Positions 10,327 to 20,925 are shown, counted from the first letter of the stretch. The stretch is DNA of 64,000 nt from an uncultured Pelagibacteraceae bacterium (GCA_902619665.1 CACNFB010000002.1:91113-155112); one strand, 5' to 3'. Made by a program: numbers and translations. The notes: generated from the sequence alone by a model not told the origin.

Positions 10327-11248
10327 TATAAATTAAATTCTTAAATTCTAAAACATACGACTCAAAATCTAAATTAAATTTAGTAACATCATCAAATCTT
10401 TGTGTAAAATACTTCAATAAATAAAAATATTTATTATTATGTTCCTTTTTAATTTTTTTATAAAGAAATAATTGAACTAATAAAAAAAAATTTTTTAAGA
10501 CAAATTCATTTTTTTTATAATCTTTTTTTTTAAGTATATCGGATAAAAGATTATCTAGATTAATATCGTTTATCTGTAAATTATTTTTATTACAATATTC
10601 TAACAAACTTTTAAAAAAAAGAGGGCTGATATATTTATTTTTAAAATCAGAACTTAAATCATTAAATTGATTATTTAGTATTTCATTTATTCTTTTTTCA
10701 CGATCCTCATTATTCAGAAAAAATTTAAATTGTATACATCTGGATTTGATTGTAGTTAACAGTTTTTTTTTAATGTCATGAACCAATATAAAAAAAACAT
10801 TATCTAAATTTTCCTCTAACGATTTAAGTAAAGAATTTGAGGAAGACAAATTCAAATATTCACTTCCATCTATCAACACAATCTTTGGCTTATTGCTGAA
10901 TGATGTTATATTTAGAAAATTTTTCATATTTTTGATTTGTTCAATATCAATATTCTTTTTTTTATCTTTTAATGAAATTAGAAATAGATTTGGGTGAATA
11001 TTTTTGAGCAAAAGATTATAAGTTTTGTTATTAGAATTAATTTTGTTAGTAGTTATACAATATTCATTATCCTCATCTTTTGACAATATGAAATTAATTA
11101 AATGGTAAGCCACGTTTAATTTGCCAATACCTTTTTCTCCAGTAAATAATATTGTTTGTGGTAATTTTCTATTAATATATAAATTAGAAATAAAATTTAT
11201 TTCTTTTTTAAATGTAGATAGTTCTTTGCTAAAAATTTCTTCACCCAT
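10316..11248 (-). CDS. holB: DNA polymerase III delta' subunit-like ATPase
   Basis: ILFTGEKGIGKLNVAYHL Walker A, NSLLKSLEE, position between tmk and metG. Confidence 0.85.
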   Translation of the reverse strand: MGEEIFSKELSTFKKEINFISNLYINRKLPQTILFTGEKGIGKLNVAYHLINFILSKDEDNEYCITTNKINSNNKTYNLLLKNIHPNLFLISLKDKKKNIDIEQIKNMKNFLNITSFSNKPKIVLIDGSEYLNLSSSNSLLKSLEENLDNVFFILVHDIKKKLLTTIKSRCIQFKFFLNNEDREKRINEILNNQFNDLSSDFKNKYISPLFFKSLLEYCNKNNLQINDINLDNLLSDILKKKDYKKNEFVLKNFFLLVQLFLYKKIKKEHNNKYFYLLKYFTQRFDDVTKFNLDFESYVLEFKNLIYNEK

Positions 11249-11858
11249 TAATTTTTAATATTTTATTTATTCTATTTTTAATTAATTCTATATTGTATTT
11301 CTTATTTTTAGACGAATCTATTAATAACTTATTCTTATTTTTTTTTAAAATATTCAAAAATCCATTTTGTACTTTATTATAAAAATTTTTGCTAAAACTG
11401 TCGTATTTATTCTTTTTTCCTGAAATATTCTTTTTTATTCTTTTAATTGGCACATAATGAAAAAAAGTAAAATTAGGTTTTAGATTACCTAGTATGAAAT
11501 TGTTTAATTCCTTTATAACTCTTTTATTTATCTTAAAACCATAATGCTGGTACGCTATGGTTGAGTCTATAAATCTATCAATAAGTATAACTTTTCTATT
11601 TAAATATGGCTTAATCAAATTTTCATAATTTTCATTTCTAGCAGCTAAATAAAGTAATAAATCTGTTTTTTTTTTAAAAGTTGATTTTTTATTTAATATA
11701 ATATTTCTTATAATTTCTGAATTTTTAGTGCCACCTGGTTCTCTTATTTTTATAAATTTTATTTTTTTTTTAGATAAGTACTTTGCTACTTCATTAAGAT
11801 GAAATGTTTTTCCAGACCCATCTATACCTTCGAAAACTATTATTTTCTTATACATCAC
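11241..11858 (-). CDS. tmk: Thymidylate kinase
   Basis: IVFEGIDGSGKTFHL, REPGGT, LIDRFIDSTIAYQHYG. Confidence 0.95.
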   Translation of the reverse strand: MMYKKIIVFEGIDGSGKTFHLNEVAKYLSKKKIKFIKIREPGGTKNSEIIRNIILNKKSTFKKKTDLLLYLAARNENYENLIKPYLNRKVILIDRFIDSTIAYQHYGFKINKRVIKELNNFILGNLKPNFTFFHYVPIKRIKKNISGKKNKYDSFSKNFYNKVQNGFLNILKKNKNKLLIDSSKNKKYNIELIKNRINKILKING

Positions 11859-13008
11859 CCCAGATAAGATAATTTATAGATTTTATAATTCTAGAAATAA
11901 CATTGAGTTTTTTTATATCTTCAAATGCATAAACTTTAAATTCATTGATAATTTCATCCTTATATAAAATTTTTAAAATTCCTAACTCTTGATCCTTTTC
12001 TATTGGTGCAAGTATGGGTCCATTGTATTCAATATATGCCTCTAGGTGTTTTTTTCTAGCTTTTGGAATTGTTTTATATATATCGTTTTTTACGTAAACT
12101 TGAACTTTATCTTTTTTACCTAACCATACATCTAAATTGGAAATTTCTTCATCAGTTTTAGCTATTTGAATTGTATCAAAGTTAGTTAAACCCCATGTTA
12201 AAAGTTTTTTTGATTGCCTAGATCTTGAATTTTTAGTTTCAAATCCACTACCTACTGCTATTAATCTTCTCTCTCCTTTTTTAATAGAACTAGCTAATGA
12301 ATATTTTTCTACAGCAAGATAGCCGGTTTTAATACCATCGGCACCATAATTTTTATATAATAAAGGATTTCTATTTCCTTGCGTAATCGGATCTCCCCCA
12401 GTTCGATCCCATGTAAAAGTTTTTTCTTTAAAATAAGAATAATAAACAGGATAGTTTTTAATTAAATAATTTGACATTAATAGAATATCTTCAACAGTAG
12501 AATAATTATCTGGATCATTTATTCCAGAGGAGTTTGTAAAATTAGTATTTATCATTCCAATTTCTGCAGCTTTAGAATTCATCATTATCGCAAATTCTTC
12601 CTCCGTACCAGCAACACCTTCCGCTAAAGCAACACAGGCATCATTACCAGATGCAATTATTATTCCTTTTAATAAATCTTCTATTGATACTTCATCTCCA
12701 ACCATAATAAACATTGATGAATATCCTGACTGTGAAAGTCTCCATGCATTTTCTGAAACCATTACTTTGTCATCAAGATTTAGGTCCCCACTTTTTAACA
12801 AATCAAATACAACTATTGACGTCATTATTTTTGTCATTGATGCAGGATAAATGGATCTTTGAATATCTTTTTCATAAAGAATTTCACCTGACAAATAATC
12901 TTGTAAAATTGCAGTTCTAGCGTTTATATCAAAAGCAGAAATAGAGGCAGTCGTTAAACAAAAGTAAGAAAAAAAATAATAAAGTAAAAATTTTTTAAAT
13001 TTATCCAT
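11848..13008 (-). CDS. D-alanyl-D-alanine carboxypeptidase (DacA/PBP5-like); start chosen at MDKFKK
   Basis: SIYPASMTKIMT (SxxK), SGNDA, DGIKTGYL motifs. Confidence 0.92.
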   Translation of the reverse strand: MDKFKKFLLYYFFSYFCLTTASISAFDINARTAILQDYLSGEILYEKDIQRSIYPASMTKIMTSIVVFDLLKSGDLNLDDKVMVSENAWRLSQSGYSSMFIMVGDEVSIEDLLKGIIIASGNDACVALAEGVAGTEEEFAIMMNSKAAEIGMINTNFTNSSGINDPDNYSTVEDILLMSNYLIKNYPVYYSYFKEKTFTWDRTGGDPITQGNRNPLLYKNYGADGIKTGYLAVEKYSLASSIKKGERRLIAVGSGFETKNSRSRQSKKLLTWGLTNFDTIQIAKTDEEISNLDVWLGKKDKVQVYVKNDIYKTIPKARKKHLEAYIEYNGPILAPIEKDQELGILKILYKDEIINEFKVYAFEDIKKLNVISRIIKSINYLIWGDV

Positions 13009-13759
13009 TTTTAATAATTTCAATATTTTCAAAGCCTAAAGTTCTTATACTATAAAATACCTTTTGTAGAGAATTAATATTATTATAAGGACCTAATATA
13101 ATTCTATGTGTATTCTTGGAGATAGACAAAATATTCACTATTTGTATGTCTGTTTCAGTTATTATTCTTTTTTTTAGATCTTTGGCATTTTCAAAAAAGT
13201 AAAATTCAGCTACTTTAATTACATATGAAAACTTGCTAACTTTTGTATCTTTTACTTTTTCATTCTTAGATGAGTTTAAATCATTAATACTTATTGTATC
13301 GACTGGGGCTTTATTGGCTACATTTTTTTCTTCTTCAAAAGTTTTGGATTTCTTTGCTAAAAAAATTGAATTGTTTTTAATTTCTTTTATCTCAATATAA
13401 GGTTGGTCATAATTTATGTTTAACTCATCTGAAATGCGTTTAGACACAATTGAATTATAAAAGTCTAAATTTTTTATTTTTCTTGAAACATTTCCAACTA
13501 GAGATTTATTGTTTAAAAGGTTGGTAATTTTAACTTTTGTACCTTTAGATAAATAGCTATGATGAATATCTAAACTTCTTATATCAATCTTTTTTTTTGT
13601 TATTTTATCTTTTATGAGTTCATCTGAGTAGATTAGTGTAAATCCTTTGTTAACATAAATATTATTATCATAATTAACTTTTTTGTTAACAGTTTCTAAT
13701 TTACATCCTGATAATATAAAAAATATTAAAATTATAAATATTTTATAATTCATTTTCAA
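13001..13759 (-). CDS. Degenerate RlpA-like (DPBB) lipoprotein with SPOR domain
   Basis: Lipobox FILSGCK, DPBB-like KGTKVKITNLLNNKSLVGNV, C-terminal SPOR-like VAEFYFFENAKDLKKRI...IILGPYNN. Confidence 0.7.
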   Translation of the reverse strand: MKMNYKIFIILIFFILSGCKLETVNKKVNYDNNIYVNKGFTLIYSDELIKDKITKKKIDIRSLDIHHSYLSKGTKVKITNLLNNKSLVGNVSRKIKNLDFYNSIVSKRISDELNINYDQPYIEIKEIKNNSIFLAKKSKTFEEEKNVANKAPVDTISINDLNSSKNEKVKDTKVSKFSYVIKVAEFYFFENAKDLKKRIITETDIQIVNILSISKNTHRIILGPYNNINSLQKVFYSIRTLGFENIEIIKNG

Positions 13760-14744
13760 ATTTGTTTTTTAGTGTGCAAACCGCAATGGCAAATCTTAAT
13801 GATCTATTCCATTTCAAAACTCTATCATAATTTGGAAATACTAAATAAGCAGGTTTTAACTTATTATTATCTTTAACTATATCACTATCAGGTGTTATTA
13901 TAGCTACTTTTACGTTTTCAGCTATATTCAAATTTTCGAATTCTTTAATATATTTTTTATAATACTTGAATTTTTTTTTATGTTTTATTTTTTTTGCTGA
14001 AGTATTTAATAATTTCTTAGGGATATTTTCATTTAAATCAATCTTAAAAAAACATGGCTCATTTTTTTTCCAACCAATTTTATTTAAATAATTTGCAGCA
14101 GAGGCAAAAGAATCATCTGCTTCTTTTAATTCAATAATCGAATTATTATTATAGTCTATAGCATAATTAGAGATTGTAGTTGGCATAAACTGAAAATTAC
14201 CAAAGGCACCAGCCCATGAGCCAAATAAAATGTCTTTATCAACTTTATTTTGGTCAATCAACCTCAGTATTGTAATTAATTCGTTTGAAAAAAATTCACT
14301 TCTTCGTTTATCGTAACTTAAAGTTGCTAATGATGAAATTATATCCATTTTGCCTAAATACGTACCATAGTTTGTCTCAATACCCATTAAAGCCAGCAAA
14401 AGTTCTTTTTCAACTTTGAATTCTTTATCAACAATATTAATTAAATTTTTATTTTTTTTATAAATTTTTTTACCTTTTTTGACTTTATCTTTAGATGTTC
14501 TTTTTGAAACATAAGTTTTTGTATCTTCATAAAATTCAGGTTGATATCTGTCATACTCAATTACTTTAGGAAGAAAAATTGCATTATTCATGACTACATC
14601 AACAGTTTCCTCTGAAATACCTTCATTAATAGCTTTTTTTTTAAATTCTATAATCCAAGAGCTAAATTTTTCATCAGAATTAACCTTGGTAAAAGTTATT
14701 AACATTAAAAGTAATGACGAGATTATAATACTAATTTTTCTCAT
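13743..14744 (-). CDS. Lytic murein transglycosylase (MltB-like)
   Basis: LLALMGIETNYGTYLG, SWAGAFGNFQFMPTTISNYAID. Confidence 0.9.
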   Translation of the reverse strand: MRKISIIISSLLLMLITFTKVNSDEKFSSWIIEFKKKAINEGISEETVDVVMNNAIFLPKVIEYDRYQPEFYEDTKTYVSKRTSKDKVKKGKKIYKKNKNLINIVDKEFKVEKELLLALMGIETNYGTYLGKMDIISSLATLSYDKRRSEFFSNELITILRLIDQNKVDKDILFGSWAGAFGNFQFMPTTISNYAIDYNNNSIIELKEADDSFASAANYLNKIGWKKNEPCFFKIDLNENIPKKLLNTSAKKIKHKKKFKYYKKYIKEFENLNIAENVKVAIITPDSDIVKDNNKLKPAYLVFPNYDRVLKWNRSLRFAIAVCTLKNKFENEL

Positions 14745-15603
14745 ATAAATTATTTAAATAAATCAATACGGCAATCCATATTATTATAAAACTAATAAAC
14801 TTTTCAAAAGAAAATATCTCTCCATAATAAAAGTATCCTAACAAAAATTGAAAGGTTGGTGTTATATAAAATATCATACCTGTGGGTCCAAGACCAGATA
14901 ACTCAACACCTTTCACATACAAAAATAGTGGTATAACAGTTATAGGTCCAGCTAAAACTAATAAAAACATCATTGAAATATTGTCTGTAGAAAAATAATT
15001 AACCTCAATTTTAAATAAATAAATTAGGGCTATAAGTGCAAAAGGAAAAATAAAAAAACTTTCTACCAATAAACCAATATCAGTATCAACTTTTATTAAT
15101 TTTCTACAAACATTATATAATGACCAAGATATAGCAACTGTTAAACCTATCCAGGGTATAGTCTTAAATTCATATAGCATATAAAATATTGAGCATAAAA
15201 CTAATATGATTGATAAAATTATTTTAAAATTTAGTTTTTCCTTAAAAAATAAATGACCAAAAAAAACACTCATAATAGGCATTATGAAATAGCCAAAACT
15301 AGCATTTATAATTTGATTAGTTGAAACTGCATATATCCAAACAGACCAATTTGTAAGAATTAAGATTGAGGATAAAAATAATACAAATATTTTTTTTGAT
15401 GATTTTAGAATAAGAAGAAGCTTTTGCCATTTAAATAAAAAAAAGGTTGTAATTAATAAAAATATTGTTGTCCATAAACATCTATGTATAACTAATTCGA
15501 GCGGACCTACAAAAGATAAAGATCTAAAATAAATTACTCCGATTACACCCCACCAAAAAGATCCTAAACTACTGAGAATAATACCTTGATTAAATTTTTT
15601 CAT
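14731..15603 (-). CDS. EamA/RarD-family transporter; start at MKKFNQG
   Basis: Multi-TM, LSSLGSFWWGVIGVIYFRSLSFVGPLELVIHRCLWT, RarD pattern. Confidence 0.88.
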   Translation of the reverse strand: MKKFNQGIILSSLGSFWWGVIGVIYFRSLSFVGPLELVIHRCLWTTIFLLITTFFLFKWQKLLLILKSSKKIFVLFLSSILILTNWSVWIYAVSTNQIINASFGYFIMPIMSVFFGHLFFKEKLNFKIILSIILVLCSIFYMLYEFKTIPWIGLTVAISWSLYNVCRKLIKVDTDIGLLVESFFIFPFALIALIYLFKIEVNYFSTDNISMMFLLVLAGPITVIPLFLYVKGVELSGLGPTGMIFYITPTFQFLLGYFYYGEIFSFEKFISFIIIWIAVLIYLNNLYEKN

Positions 15604-15708
15604 ATAATTATGACTTATTAGGGACAATTACACTTAAAATATCTTAAGATATAGTAAAAAACTTATTATGTTGTAGAAATGTTTTTTTTAAATATAAATG
15701 TCTGGAGT

Positions 15709-15798
15709 GGAGAGATGGCTGAGCGGTTGAAAGCACCGGTCTTGAAAACCGGCAAAGGGGCAACTCTTTCCTGGGTTCGAATCCCAGTCTCTCCGCCA
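15709..15798 (+). tRNA. tRNA-Ser (TGA), long variable arm, CCA encoded
   Basis: GGAGAGATGGCTGAGCGGTTGAAAGCACCGGTCTTGAAAACCGGCAAAGGGGCAACTCTTTCCTGGGTTCGAATCCCAGTCTCTCCGCCA. Confidence 0.95.
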
Positions 15799-16056
15799 CT
15801 AAAACTTTTTAAACCTATCAATTATATCTAGCAAATTTTTGTCTTTAATATTATCTAATGATTCTTTTTTTTTAAAAGAAATTAATGTTTCATCATCCAT
15901 ATTAACAAACGTGTCTAATATTTTTAGTGTGTCCTCATTCAACTCGTCTATAAAAGATTTAACAAAAGCGGTCATTAATATGTCCATTTCTTTTGTACCT
16001 CTATAAGAAGCTCTATAAATAATTTTATTTTTAAGATCTTCTTTATTTTGTGACAT
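15799..16056 (-). CDS. sdhE: Succinate dehydrogenase assembly factor SdhE-like
   Basis: IIYRASYRGTKEMDILMTAFV (RGxxE motif of SdhE/DUF339). Confidence 0.88.
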   Translation of the reverse strand: MSQNKEDLKNKIIYRASYRGTKEMDILMTAFVKSFIDELNEDTLKILDTFVNMDDETLISFKKKESLDNIKDKNLLDIIDRFKKF

Positions 16057-16072
16057 GGATATATAAGTAAAT

Positions 16073-18112
16073 ATGTCTAATTATGAATACTTGTTATCAG
16101 ATATCAATAAAATTAATGGTATTGGTACCAAAACAGCCAAATTATTTAGAAAAAAAAATATTAATACAATTTTTGACTTATTATGGAATTTGCCAAGAGA
16201 TATAATAGATAGAAGTGATTTAAGAAAAATAAATCAACTTCAAATTGGTAAAATACAAACTATATCAGTAAATGTAAGGAAATATAATTTTCCCAGAGTT
16301 AGGAATTTACCTAACAGGGTATTATGTGAAGACGAAACAGGAAAATTAGATTGTATTTTTTTTAATAGTTACGAAGGATACATCAGGAAAATACTACCTT
16401 TAAACTCAAGGGTAATTATAAGCGGTAAAATTAATTTTTATAAAAACAGATATCAAATTACAAATCCAACATACTTAGGTAATAACATAAATAGTATCAA
16501 AAAGGTTGATACAAAATATAGCTTAACAGAGGGATTAAATGAAAAAAAATATAACAAAATTATTAGTCAGGTTTTAAATAAAATTCCAGATTTAAATGAA
16601 TGGTTAAATAAAAATATTAGTAATAAATTTGAAAATATAAAATGGAAAGATGCAGTTATTCAACTACATGATCCAAAGAATTTAAATAAGAAGGGTTCTT
16701 TTTACAAAAGATTGGTTTTTGATGAAATTTTATCAAGTTTTTTAATTAATTCTAAAATAAGAAAATCGGTAAAAAAACTAAAGAAAACTAAAAAAAAATT
16801 TAGCTCTAATAACATTAAACGTATAACAAATAAAATAGATTTTGAACTGACAAAAGATCAATTAAAGGCAATAAATGAAATTAACGATGATTTAAGATCT
16901 GAACAAAAAATGTTCAGACTTTTACAGGGTGATGTAGGAAGTGGAAAAACAATAGTCGCTCTAATATCAATTTTAAATGTTATAAATAGCAAATTTCAGG
17001 TTGCTTTTATGGCACCAACCGAAATATTGGCGCAACAACATTATAACTTAGCTAAAAGCTTACTGCCTGATAATGTAAAAATTGATATATTAACAAGTAA
17101 AACAGATAATAAAATTAGAAAAAAAATTATTAATGATCTTGAAAATCATCAAATTGATTTATTAATAGGAACGCACTCTTTATTCCAAAATAAAATTAAT
17201 TACAGAAAATTGGGATTAATCATTATTGATGAACAACATAAATTTGGAGTAAAACAAAGAAAGAAGCTATCTGATAAGGGTGGTAAAAATTGCGATATAT
17301 TAGTTATGTCAGCAACACCAATTCCTAGAACTATGATTATGACAATTTTTGGCGATATGGATGTTTCTATTATAAAAAGCAAACCTAAAAATCGGAAAGA
17401 AATAACCACATTAAGTAAATTAGATAAAAAAATAAACGAAATATTAGCATTTTTAAAAAAACAAATAAAAAATGGAAATCAAATTTTTTGGGTGTGTCCA
17501 TTGATCGAGGAGTCAAAAAAAGTAGATCATCAATCATCTGTTAGTAGATACGAATATTTAAAAAAAAACTTTTCAAATAAAGTTGGTATACTTCATGGAA
17601 ATTTAGATAAATATAAAAAAGAAAAAATTTTAAATGACTTTCTAAATAAAAAAATTGATATATTGGTTTCTACAACTGTAATTGAAGTAGGTATAGATTT
17701 TCCAAACGCTAATGTAATAGTAATAGAAAATGCAAATAAATTTGGATTGTCGCAACTACATCAATTAAGAGGTAGAGTTGGTCGTGGTGATAAAGAGGCA
17801 TATTGTATATTAATGTTTAAATCTAACTTGAGTGAGAATGCAAAAAAAAGGATTAAAATATTAAAAAGCAGTAATGATGGTTTTAAGATATCAGAAGAAG
17901 ATATGAAGCTAAGGGGGTATGGAGATTTGTTAGGTTTCAAACAAAGTGGAATACAAAGTTTTAGAATTGCTGATCCAATACTAAATGAAGATCTTTTTTT
18001 TCTTGCTGAACAAGAAGTTAAAAGAATTGAAATTACAAATGAAAATATTGATAACTATATGCCCTTACTAAAAATGTATGATAGGGCTGATATTCTCAAC
18101 GACCTAGTTTAA
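16073..18112 (+). CDS. recG: ATP-dependent DNA helicase RecG
   Basis: LLQGDVGSGKTIVAL, MAPTEILAQQHY, IIDEQHKFGVKQR, LRGRVGRG. Confidence 0.97.
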   Translation: MSNYEYLLSDINKINGIGTKTAKLFRKKNINTIFDLLWNLPRDIIDRSDLRKINQLQIGKIQTISVNVRKYNFPRVRNLPNRVLCEDETGKLDCIFFNSYEGYIRKILPLNSRVIISGKINFYKNRYQITNPTYLGNNINSIKKVDTKYSLTEGLNEKKYNKIISQVLNKIPDLNEWLNKNISNKFENIKWKDAVIQLHDPKNLNKKGSFYKRLVFDEILSSFLINSKIRKSVKKLKKTKKKFSSNNIKRITNKIDFELTKDQLKAINEINDDLRSEQKMFRLLQGDVGSGKTIVALISILNVINSKFQVAFMAPTEILAQQHYNLAKSLLPDNVKIDILTSKTDNKIRKKIINDLENHQIDLLIGTHSLFQNKINYRKLGLIIIDEQHKFGVKQRKKLSDKGGKNCDILVMSATPIPRTMIMTIFGDMDVSIIKSKPKNRKEITTLSKLDKKINEILAFLKKQIKNGNQIFWVCPLIEESKKVDHQSSVSRYEYLKKNFSNKVGILHGNLDKYKKEKILNDFLNKKIDILVSTTVIEVGIDFPNANVIVIENANKFGLSQLHQLRGRVGRGDKEAYCILMFKSNLSENAKKRIKILKSSNDGFKISEEDMKLRGYGDLLGFKQSGIQSFRIADPILNEDLFFLAEQEVKRIEITNENIDNYMPLLKMYDRADILNDLV

Positions 18113-18723
18113 TTTGATGGGTCTGATGTTCCTGCAGAAACTATAAATTTTGAAGCTTCTTCAAATGACATATCTAAATAGATAACTTCGTCTTTAGGAT
18201 ACATTAGTAAAAAACCACTAGTAGGATTAGGAGTGGTTGGCACAAATACATTAATCATTTGTTTGTTAACTTTTTTGCTAATCTCTCCTTCATTTTCTTT
18301 TGTTGCAAAACCAACTGCCCAAGAGCCTTTTTTTGGGTACTCAACTAAGACAACACTTTTTTTATCTTTGCCTGTTGAAGTAAAACTTTGTGTCATTTGA
18401 CCTATGGCTGAATATATTGTTCGTAAAATTGGAATCTTTTTAAATATGTCATTAATTAATGAAACAATTCTTTTTCCAAAAAAAGATAAAGAAATTCCAC
18501 CAACAATAATTATTATAACAACAGATAATAAAATTTCTAAACCTGGTATCGAAAAAGGTAAATAACTATTTGGATTAATTTCATTTGGAAGGAGTTTAGA
18601 TGAAATTTTAATTAAAAAAATTGTTAAATATAAAGTAAATCCAATCGGGACAAGAACCACAATGCCAGCTAAAAAATAATTTCTTAATCTAGCCAAAATT
18701 GAGATTTTTTTTTTATCAGACAT
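18109..18723 (-). CDS. DUF502 family membrane protein
   Basis: LRNYFLAGIVVLVPIGFTLYLT...IPILRTIYSAIGQ. Confidence 0.85.
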   Translation of the reverse strand: MSDKKKISILARLRNYFLAGIVVLVPIGFTLYLTIFLIKISSKLLPNEINPNSYLPFSIPGLEILLSVVIIIIVGGISLSFFGKRIVSLINDIFKKIPILRTIYSAIGQMTQSFTSTGKDKKSVVLVEYPKKGSWAVGFATKENEGEISKKVNKQMINVFVPTTPNPTSGFLLMYPKDEVIYLDMSFEEASKFIVSAGTSDPSN

Positions 18724-18724
18724 A

Positions 18725-18802
18725 TTAATTGTAAGATGAATAAATAACGAAAATTAATGCGATAATAAACAAAAATAACAATATTTTATTGTTTAAATTC
18801 AT
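18725..18802 (-). CDS. Putative 25-aa single-TM peptide, MNLNNKILLFLFIIALIFVIYSSYN (not in supplied ORF track)
   Basis: Manually translated intact ORF (ATG to TAA) immediately upstream of the DUF502 gene on the same strand. Confidence 0.4.
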   Translation of the reverse strand: MNLNNKILLFLFIIALIFVIYSSYN

Positions 18803-18844
18803 ATATATTTTATAAATCATCATTAATACAAGAAAATAATTATT

Positions 18845-19663
18845 ATGGATAGAAGAAAATTTTTAAATTTAGTTGGTTGTGGTTGTTGTGGTTATTTTCT
18901 TACATCATGTGGATCCGCGCCAATTACAGATAGAAAACAATTAAAATTAGTACCAGAATCAAAAATAAATGCACAAGCAGCAAATTTATATGAAAAAATT
19001 AAAGAAAAAGAGAAACTAAGTGACGATATAAAGTCCCTTAATCTTATTAAAGAAATAGGAAAAAAAATGGAAAACTCAATAAGTCTTTATTTTGATAATA
19101 AAAATATTCCAGATCCAACAAATAATTTTCAATGGGAATATATATTAATAGATAACAAAAAGATTAAAAATGCATGGTGTATGCCTGGAGGAAAAATAGC
19201 TGTTTATACAGGTATGCTAGAAATCACAAAAAATGAAGATGGACTTGCTGCTGTTATGGGTCATGAAATTGCACATGCAGTTGCAAAACATGGTGTCGAA
19301 AGAGCAAGTAGGACTGTTGTATTAAAAACTAGCACCCAGTTAATAGATATTTTATCTGGTGGTAAGCTTTCACAAGTAAATAGAACTACGGGTATGGATA
19401 CTGTTGGTTTGTTATCTAAAATAGGTATTATGAATCCTTTTAATCGTAAACAAGAATCTGAAGCTGACTACTTGGGATTAATTTTTTCATCTTTATCAGG
19501 ATATGATATTAGGGAAACTACAAAAATATGGGAGAGAATGAAAGAGGCAAATAAAGGTAAAGAGCCGCCCATATTTTTAAATACACATCCATCATCCTCG
19601 AAAAGAATTGAAAATATAAATGGTTGGATTGATAAGATAAGATATGAGTTTCCACCAATATAG
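18845..19663 (+). CDS. M48 family metallopeptidase, probable lipoprotein
   Basis: N-terminal MDRRKFLNLVGCGCC..., VMGHEIAHAVAKHG (HExxH), ESEADYLG, THPSSSKRI. Confidence 0.92.
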   Translation: MDRRKFLNLVGCGCCGYFLTSCGSAPITDRKQLKLVPESKINAQAANLYEKIKEKEKLSDDIKSLNLIKEIGKKMENSISLYFDNKNIPDPTNNFQWEYILIDNKKIKNAWCMPGGKIAVYTGMLEITKNEDGLAAVMGHEIAHAVAKHGVERASRTVVLKTSTQLIDILSGGKLSQVNRTTGMDTVGLLSKIGIMNPFNRKQESEADYLGLIFSSLSGYDIRETTKIWERMKEANKGKEPPIFLNTHPSSSKRIENINGWIDKIRYEFPPI

Positions 19664-19676
19664 TATGTAGTTAATA

Positions 19677-19752
<76 letters not shown>

Positions 19753-19803
19753 ATAAAGAATTGACTTTTATAGTGATTATTTTTTAATTATCAATGCGAA
19801 ATT

Positions 19804-20916
19804 TTATAACTTATTAGCATATTTCCTATAAAACTTGGTAAAAGTACCTCTTTTAATATTTTTTCTAATTTCATACATTAATTCTTGATAAAAATTAATA
19901 TTATTTAATGTAAGAATCATAGAGCCCAACATTTCATTGGTGTTGAATAAGTGATTAATATAATTTTTAGAGTATTTATTTAAATCGAATATTTTTACTG
20001 ATTCATCTAGTGGTTTGTTGTCTTTTTTGTATTTTGCGTTTCTAATATTCACTTTTCCATTCCAAGTAAATGCTAGGCCCGTTCTTCCAGCCCTAGTTGG
20101 TAATACACAATCAAACATATCAACACCGCGCATTACAGATCCAAGTATATCTGAAGGTGTTCCAACACCCATTAAATATCTAGGTTTATTGATAGGCATG
20201 TAATTCTTAAGATAATCTAAAACCTTAAACATCTCTTTTTGAGAGTCTCCTACGGCCAATCCACCTATAGCATATCCATCAAACCCGATTTTTATTAGTT
20301 CTTTTAATGACTTTAATCTTAGATCATTAAATAAACCTCCTTGAACAATACCAAAGAGGGCCTTGTGTTTATTTCTTCCAAATTCTTTTTTTGATCTCTT
20401 GGCCCATTCAGTTGATAGATTTACAGCATTCAAAATCGTGTCATAGCTTAATGTTTTTCTTGGACATTCATCTAGTACCATAACAATATCTGAGTTTAGT
20501 TTTTTTTGTATTTTAATACTTTGTTCTGGGCTTAATATGAATTTTTTTCCATCAATATGAGAATTAAATATTGCACCTTTAGATCTATCAATTTTGTTTA
20601 ACTTAGATAATGACATAATTTGATATCCACCAGAATCAGTTAAGATTGGCACTTTACAGTTCATAAAATTATGTAGACCACCAGCTTTTTTAACTCTGTC
20701 TGCACCAGGTCTAATCATTAAATGATAGGTATTAGATAAAACAATTTGACTTCCAGCCTTAATAACATCTTTAATAAATGTAGCTTTAACAGTTGCCTGG
20801 GTCCCAACTGGCATAAATACTGGAGTATCTATTGTACCACGACTAGTAATTATTTTTCCAAGTCTTGCAAATTTTTCTTTTTTAAGAACATTAAAATTAA
20901 ATTTTTTTAATGTCAT
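19804..20916 (-). CDS. tgt: tRNA-guanine transglycosylase
   Basis: TPVFMPVGTQATVKA, LTDSGGYQIMSL, GIVQGG, GGLAVGD. Confidence 0.97.
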   Translation of the reverse strand: MTLKKFNFNVLKKEKFARLGKIITSRGTIDTPVFMPVGTQATVKATFIKDVIKAGSQIVLSNTYHLMIRPGADRVKKAGGLHNFMNCKVPILTDSGGYQIMSLSKLNKIDRSKGAIFNSHIDGKKFILSPEQSIKIQKKLNSDIVMVLDECPRKTLSYDTILNAVNLSTEWAKRSKKEFGRNKHKALFGIVQGGLFNDLRLKSLKELIKIGFDGYAIGGLAVGDSQKEMFKVLDYLKNYMPINKPRYLMGVGTPSDILGSVMRGVDMFDCVLPTRAGRTGLAFTWNGKVNIRNAKYKKDNKPLDESVKIFDLNKYSKNYINHLFNTNEMLGSMILTLNNINFYQELMYEIRKNIKRGTFTKFYRKYANKL

Positions 20917-20925
20917 TAATTAAAA

